From Diogma glabrata (Eukaryota; Arthropoda; Insecta; Diptera; Cylindrotomidae), in NCBI GenBank assembly GCA_963693315.1, contig OY856187.1, positions 49,529,161 to 49,593,160 of the forward strand: a DNA stretch of 64,000 nt, in the 5' to 3' direction. The position numbers and the translations under genes were made by a program. Position 1 is the first letter of the stretch; each line of letters opens with the position of its first letter. Below, piece by piece: positions 60,501-64,000 of this stretch. Below the pieces are notes generated by a model. The model was given only the letters and a program-made list of their open reading frames with translations. It did not search any database and was not told where the DNA came from.

Positions 60501-61075
60501 ATGTAGATATAGGAAATTTGATAAACCTTGATCGAAAACTATAGCAAAGTATCACATAATAATTTTTTTGTAACACATGCGTACAAAATATTCAAATTTT
60601 GTACTTGAATAGAATACAAGAAAAAACTACTTTTCGCCACATATGACTACAAAATATTTTGTGCACGGGCTAGCACCCCGCCTGCATGTGAGATTTGTAG
60701 TTAAATCTATCCATATATTCCATATATCTATATATAATATTTTTATAGCACTAAAATATCAAAATAATAGTTTAAATAACTTACCATATAGTAAAAACAA
60801 CTTAAACACATTGCATCATTGGAATTGCAAGAAAAAACAATTTATTTAGGTCTTCAAAGCTTATTATTTTGACAGCTTAGTTGGACTCCTATGTGTTGTT
60901 TTAGTTGGATTTTTGTGTTTATATTTTCGAACTCGAATAATTTACAAATATTACAACAAAGATGGCGCACTTTAATTATTTAAAAAGCTTAAATTTGTTT
61001 ATAACTTTATTAAATAAATGATTAAATGAACAATTAAATAAATATTTATAAATTTTACGCACTTGTTACAAAAAT

Positions 61076-61178
61076 ATTACTAGTGCGAATGCGTTTTCCA
61101 AACGCGAGTTATTTGCCGGACTCCCTGCGGTCGTGCGGCAAACTAACTCTGTTTGGAAAACGCATTCCCACTAGTAAT
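61076..61178 (+). repeat. 103-bp hairpin with 45-bp arms
   Basis: The left arm 'attactagtgcgaatgcg' and 'ttttccaaac' pairs with the right arm, and pairing continues inward ('agttatttgccg' against 'cggcaaactaact') to a loop of about 13 nt near 61127. It is GC-richer than its surroundings, and a few mismatches (two Gs opposite C/G changes) do not open the stem. Confidence 0.88.
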
Positions 61179-61229
61179 ACAATCTACTATTCTGTATTTT
61201 GATTTTTAAGGGAGTGAGATTGAAGAAGT

Positions 61230-61375
61230 CTCGTATGAAAGAGCACCTAATTTAAGAAACATTGTAATTTTTTTTACACGTTTCCCTGCAAACTTTTTGA
61301 ATTATTGTCAAAAAATTGCAACAAAAAGTTGGTCCCCCCTCTGCGTATTGTTCGGGATATTGAAAAAAATTAGAT
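61230..61375 (+). repeat. Dispersed repeat, copy at 61230
   Basis: Second plus-strand copy of the repeat at 60350-60500, just right of the hairpin. Confidence 0.7.
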
Positions 61376-62254
61376 TTTGAGATTTTTGTTTTGTTGTAGA
61401 TTAATTTGGAAAAAATACAGAAAAAAACAATAATAGACCATCAACGCCGAACAACACATACAGTTTTGTTACTTTTGTGCTGCTTTAATTATATATATTT
61501 TTTCTAAATGATCATGGGTTGCTAAGTTTGAATAATTAAGGTAGAATTCTGGAACGATGGTTCGTTTTCATAGGAGACCTGGTTAGTGTTTTAAGCACGC
61601 GTTGTTGTATTAAATTTTCTTGTGAATGAGGTCGGTCAATTGGACCCACGTACAACGCAACGCGAGCCAGTGGCAGGGTGTTTTTCGCGTGCAACGAACA
61701 ACTGGTGAACCTTCACGGACCACCAGAAAAACCTCCTACTACAAGATGCTATGTAAGAATGGAGAAATAGATCTTGCTTAATGTGTAATTGTTCGGATAA
61801 AGAAATGTAAACTGCTGAATAAAGAGCTCTCATTTTCAAAAATTTAACTAATAACGTAAAGGTTATGACTTATGGTGTGCTTACAAGACGAATTTTAAGT
61901 GTGAACCACAGTGTTCAAAAAACGCCCGTTGTAAAGATGTTTTAATTGTATTTAAACCATTCAATTAGTTGTTGAGGCTCTTAGAAATCGAAAAAACAAA
62001 TTTGATTGCTGAAAAATTAATGCTAAGATTTTTACTTAAAAAAAACTAATATTTCAACGAAGCTATTTTGTAGCTTTCTAATTTGTTAGAGCAAGATACT
62101 GTATATGAAAGTTCTAGAAATACATAAAAATAAATATAAAGGATAAAAGTTAAGCGGCTGAAGTATAAACGTCATAAAGTCTTTTATGTTTTACTGATTT
62201 ATTATAAGTCGTTTAGACCTTAGTTACCGAAATAATAATGACATTCTTAATTCC
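61376..62254 (+). other. No gene recognised
   Basis: A GC-richer patch at 61630-61745 is open for 67 codons on the minus strand but has no recognisable product. Confidence 0.4.
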
Positions 62255-62625
62255 CAAGGGAATTATAAGAGGGAGTTATGGATTCATAATAGACCTAGTT
62301 TTCATTATAAATTTTTGTTTTGTTTATTTATAAACAACATTATTTACATAAAGCCATAGCAACGAATAACAATACCCCAGCAATACAATTTGAAATGAAA
62401 AACAACTAACTTGATCAATTAAAACGAAAAATCATGCTATCAAAATACTTGATAAAAATAAATGTTTTAGTTTAATAAATGTTTTAGGTAGTAAAACATA
62501 AAATTATTTATGTATCACGTGAATTATTAGATGTCAATTACCTTGTGAAACTTACTAACCCTCGGGCCGGAGGCCCTGGGTAGTAAACGTTTCCCTCGGT
62601 AATTAACATCCTTATAATTCCCTTG
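62255..62625 (+). mobile_element. 371-bp MITE-like element
   Basis: The ends CAAGGGAATTATAAG and CTTATAATTCCCTTG form a perfect 15-bp inverted repeat. Near the right end lies a GC-rich 'gggccggaggccc' hairpin. There is no ORF on the plus strand; a 66-codon minus frame runs across the right end and is not convincing. A target duplication was not identified. Confidence 0.7.
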
Positions 62626-62833
62626 ATACCTAAATAACTATTAAATATACTATAAGACCGAATCCAATTTAGGCCATTTTGCCAAACGTCTTTGATTGTG
62701 TGCGGAATTTTCCTTACTATTTTATTTTTATTAATCATTAGGCTTTACCATTTGAGGCTTACATACAAACCGGTGTCTGGTAGATTATTGAAGATTTCAA
62801 GAATATCTAAAAGAGACCATTTGTGTCCTTTAG

Positions 62834-63106
62834 GTTCAAAAACGATCTATTCCACTTTTTGAAATTTTTGAGTTATTAATTGATTTCGTTTCTTTCCATT
62901 AAACTGCAAGTATACGTAAAGCAAAAATTCAAAAATACGTATCTATTTCTGCGAAAATTGGGTACCAAATTTCAGTTACGTTTCAAAAGCAATCTATTCC
63001 GTCATAACTTTTTAAACAAAAGAAAGCTATTCCATTTTATTTTGCAATCAAAAACAATCTATTCCAATAAGAATCATGTCGTTAAAAAACAAAACATGCC
63101 TATTCC
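62834..63106 (+). repeat. 20-nt motif array, left cluster
   Basis: Copies of NTTCAAAANCNNNCTATTCC or close variants are at 62834-62853, 62929-62949 (weak), 62981-63000, 63014-63033, 63046-63065 and 63087-63106. The best-spaced ones repeat every 32-33 bp with spacers of 12-13 nt that do not resemble one another. Confidence 0.75.
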
Positions 63107-63312
63107 AAAACATGCGTTTGACGCCAAAATCCTTTATTTCATAATAATCGTATGCAAAAATCAATCGAACGTGATATTTGTTTGAAAGTGGTTGATTTTT
63201 TGTAAGCTACATCAATTTTTATATTATCTAGTAAGTAAGTAGTAATTATTTTATAATACATAAAATGGATTTTTAATTTAATTTAATTTTAATTATGAAT
63301 ATTGTTTAGAAA

Positions 63313-63363
63313 ATGGATTTAATTGAATCGCCCGTTATCAGCGAACAGTCGCGTAAAAAAAAA
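63313..63363 (+). other. Candidate first-exon fragment
   Basis: An ATG at 63313 opens 17 codons reading MDLIESPVISEQSRKKK before a stop inside an A run. The basic end would suit the N-terminal part of a DUF7869-type protein, whose fragment starts about 10 bp downstream in another frame. This is inference only. Confidence 0.25.
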
Positions 63364-63845
63364 TAAACATTCTTAGTCATAAACGATTCATTCAGCCTTT
63401 GCCAAAAGTTCCGGATCAAGCCGCATATAACATCCGCCAATTGTATATGTATTTGTTTGGCATGGTTGTGGGAACTGGTCATTCTGCTCTCACAACAGAC
63501 AACGTCTTTCTGTATTACTGGACAGAGAATGTTCACACCAAGGGCTCCAATGAAATAGCTTCGGCCGTTCACCATCGACTTTGCCACATGAATCTAAACA
63601 ATATAGACACAGTTCGCTTAGTGGCCGACGGATGTGGTGGCCAAAATAAAAATTTTATTATGGTGGGAATGTGCGAATACTTTTTATCACAGGTTGCACC
63701 ACGAAATTTCAAAAAAATAGAGAAGGTTTTCCCGATTCCTGGACATTCGTCCCGGACATTTCCCGGACAGATATTTAAGAAATCAATATTTTGTTTTATT
63801 GTATTATCTAAAATCAATCAACGTGGTAAAAAATTCTTGGTTTAA
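63357..63845 (+). pseudogene. DUF7869-like protein fragment
   Basis: The frame is open from 63357 with no ATG before the similarity starts ('HKRFIQPLPKVPDQAAY'). The characteristic blocks are 'KGSNEIASAVHHRL', 'VRLVADGCGGQNKNFIMVGM' and 'FPIPGHS', which I associate with the large arthropod family annotated DUF7869, thought to be related to transposable elements. After 'PGHS' the expected sequence is disturbed: the DNA has a local duplication of 'cggacatt' around 63750 and the reading then degenerates to a stop at 63845. It is too short (about 160 codons) to be a whole protein and lacks both ends, so it is a fragment or one exon of a decayed gene. It lies between two clusters of the 20-nt motif. 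Confidence 0.65.
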
Positions 63846-63900
63846 AAATTCGAAAAGCCAGCGATTTGGCAGAAAACCAAATGATCAATCAAAATGTTAG

Positions 63901-63982
63901 TTTCAAAACATACCTTTTCCGGCAGCAATGTGTTTCAAAACGAACCTATTCCATCGTGTGAAGTTCAAAACGTGTCTATTCC
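63901..63982 (+). repeat. 20-nt motif array, right cluster
   Basis: Copies at 63901-63920, 63933-63952 and 63963-63982 follow the same consensus with spacers of 12 and 10 nt. The array may go on past the window, since 'gtttctaaaata' starts another unit at the very end. Confidence 0.75.
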
Positions 63983-64000
63983 AAAATTGTTTCTAAAATA

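Noticed and set aside
62880..63185. A 101-codon ORF across the 20-nt motif array
   Set aside because: Low-complexity Lys/Phe/Ile-rich translation of AT-rich repeats; motif copies fall in different frames.
62834..63982. A CRISPR array
   Set aside because: Repeat-spacer spacing is superficially similar, but the setting is an animal genome full of retrotransposons, repeats are short and degenerate, and there are no cas genes.

Overview
The window is a piece of an AT-rich arthropod genome, most likely an insect. The basis is animal-type mobile elements (mariner, Ty3/Gypsy, jockey-like non-LTR retrotransposons, tRNA-derived SINEs), poly(A)-tailed retrocopies, an arthropod-style DUF7869-like fragment and no bacterial gene organisation. 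I could not settle the order or species. I see no intact ordinary host gene; nearly everything recognisable is a transposable element, a satellite or a decayed remnant.

Region by region. 1-8106: a non-LTR retrotransposon reverse-transcriptase ORF split by a complete young Gypsy element (719-6880) with 522-bp LTRs that read identical, intact gag and pol, and a -1 frameshift signal. 8107-12740: AT-rich sequence with a 149-bp tandem duplication. 12743-14513: a 9-bp satellite. 15022-17012: a decayed minus-strand relative of the same Gypsy family that keeps the frameshift signal. 19596-22218: an endonuclease-like fragment, a short tandem repeat and a possible Helitron 3' end. 23570-24565: a non-LTR 3' tail interrupted by an 894-bp inverted-repeat element whose empty site can be read from sister copies.

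25200-30832, 43921-46048 and about 51822-56387 are three copies of one unclassified interspersed repeat (called family A here), each built of internal tandem repeats. Copy 1 carries SINE insertions, a small foldback and two head-to-head mariner elements; copy 3 carries a nearly full-length non-LTR retrotransposon (52175-56050). Between them lie an LTR-retrotransposon remnant with a tRNA-Lys-like primer site (about 36785-37476), a decayed non-LTR copy (39298-40082), a 645-bp tandem duplication (42245-43530), a solo LTR with target duplication (47193-47812), another Gypsy fragment and a 329-bp palindrome (51171-51499).

The right end (58200-64000) holds a third Gypsy-family fragment, several foldback elements, a DUF7869-like coding fragment, and an unusual array of a 20-nt motif separated by variable spacers of about 12 nt, lying on both sides of that fragment.

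The biology is nesting and decay. Insertion order can be read in places (non-LTR before Gypsy; family A before the mariner pair; family A before the non-LTR at 52175; non-LTR tail before the 894-bp element). The Gypsy at 719-6880 is the only element that looks capable of activity from sequence alone.
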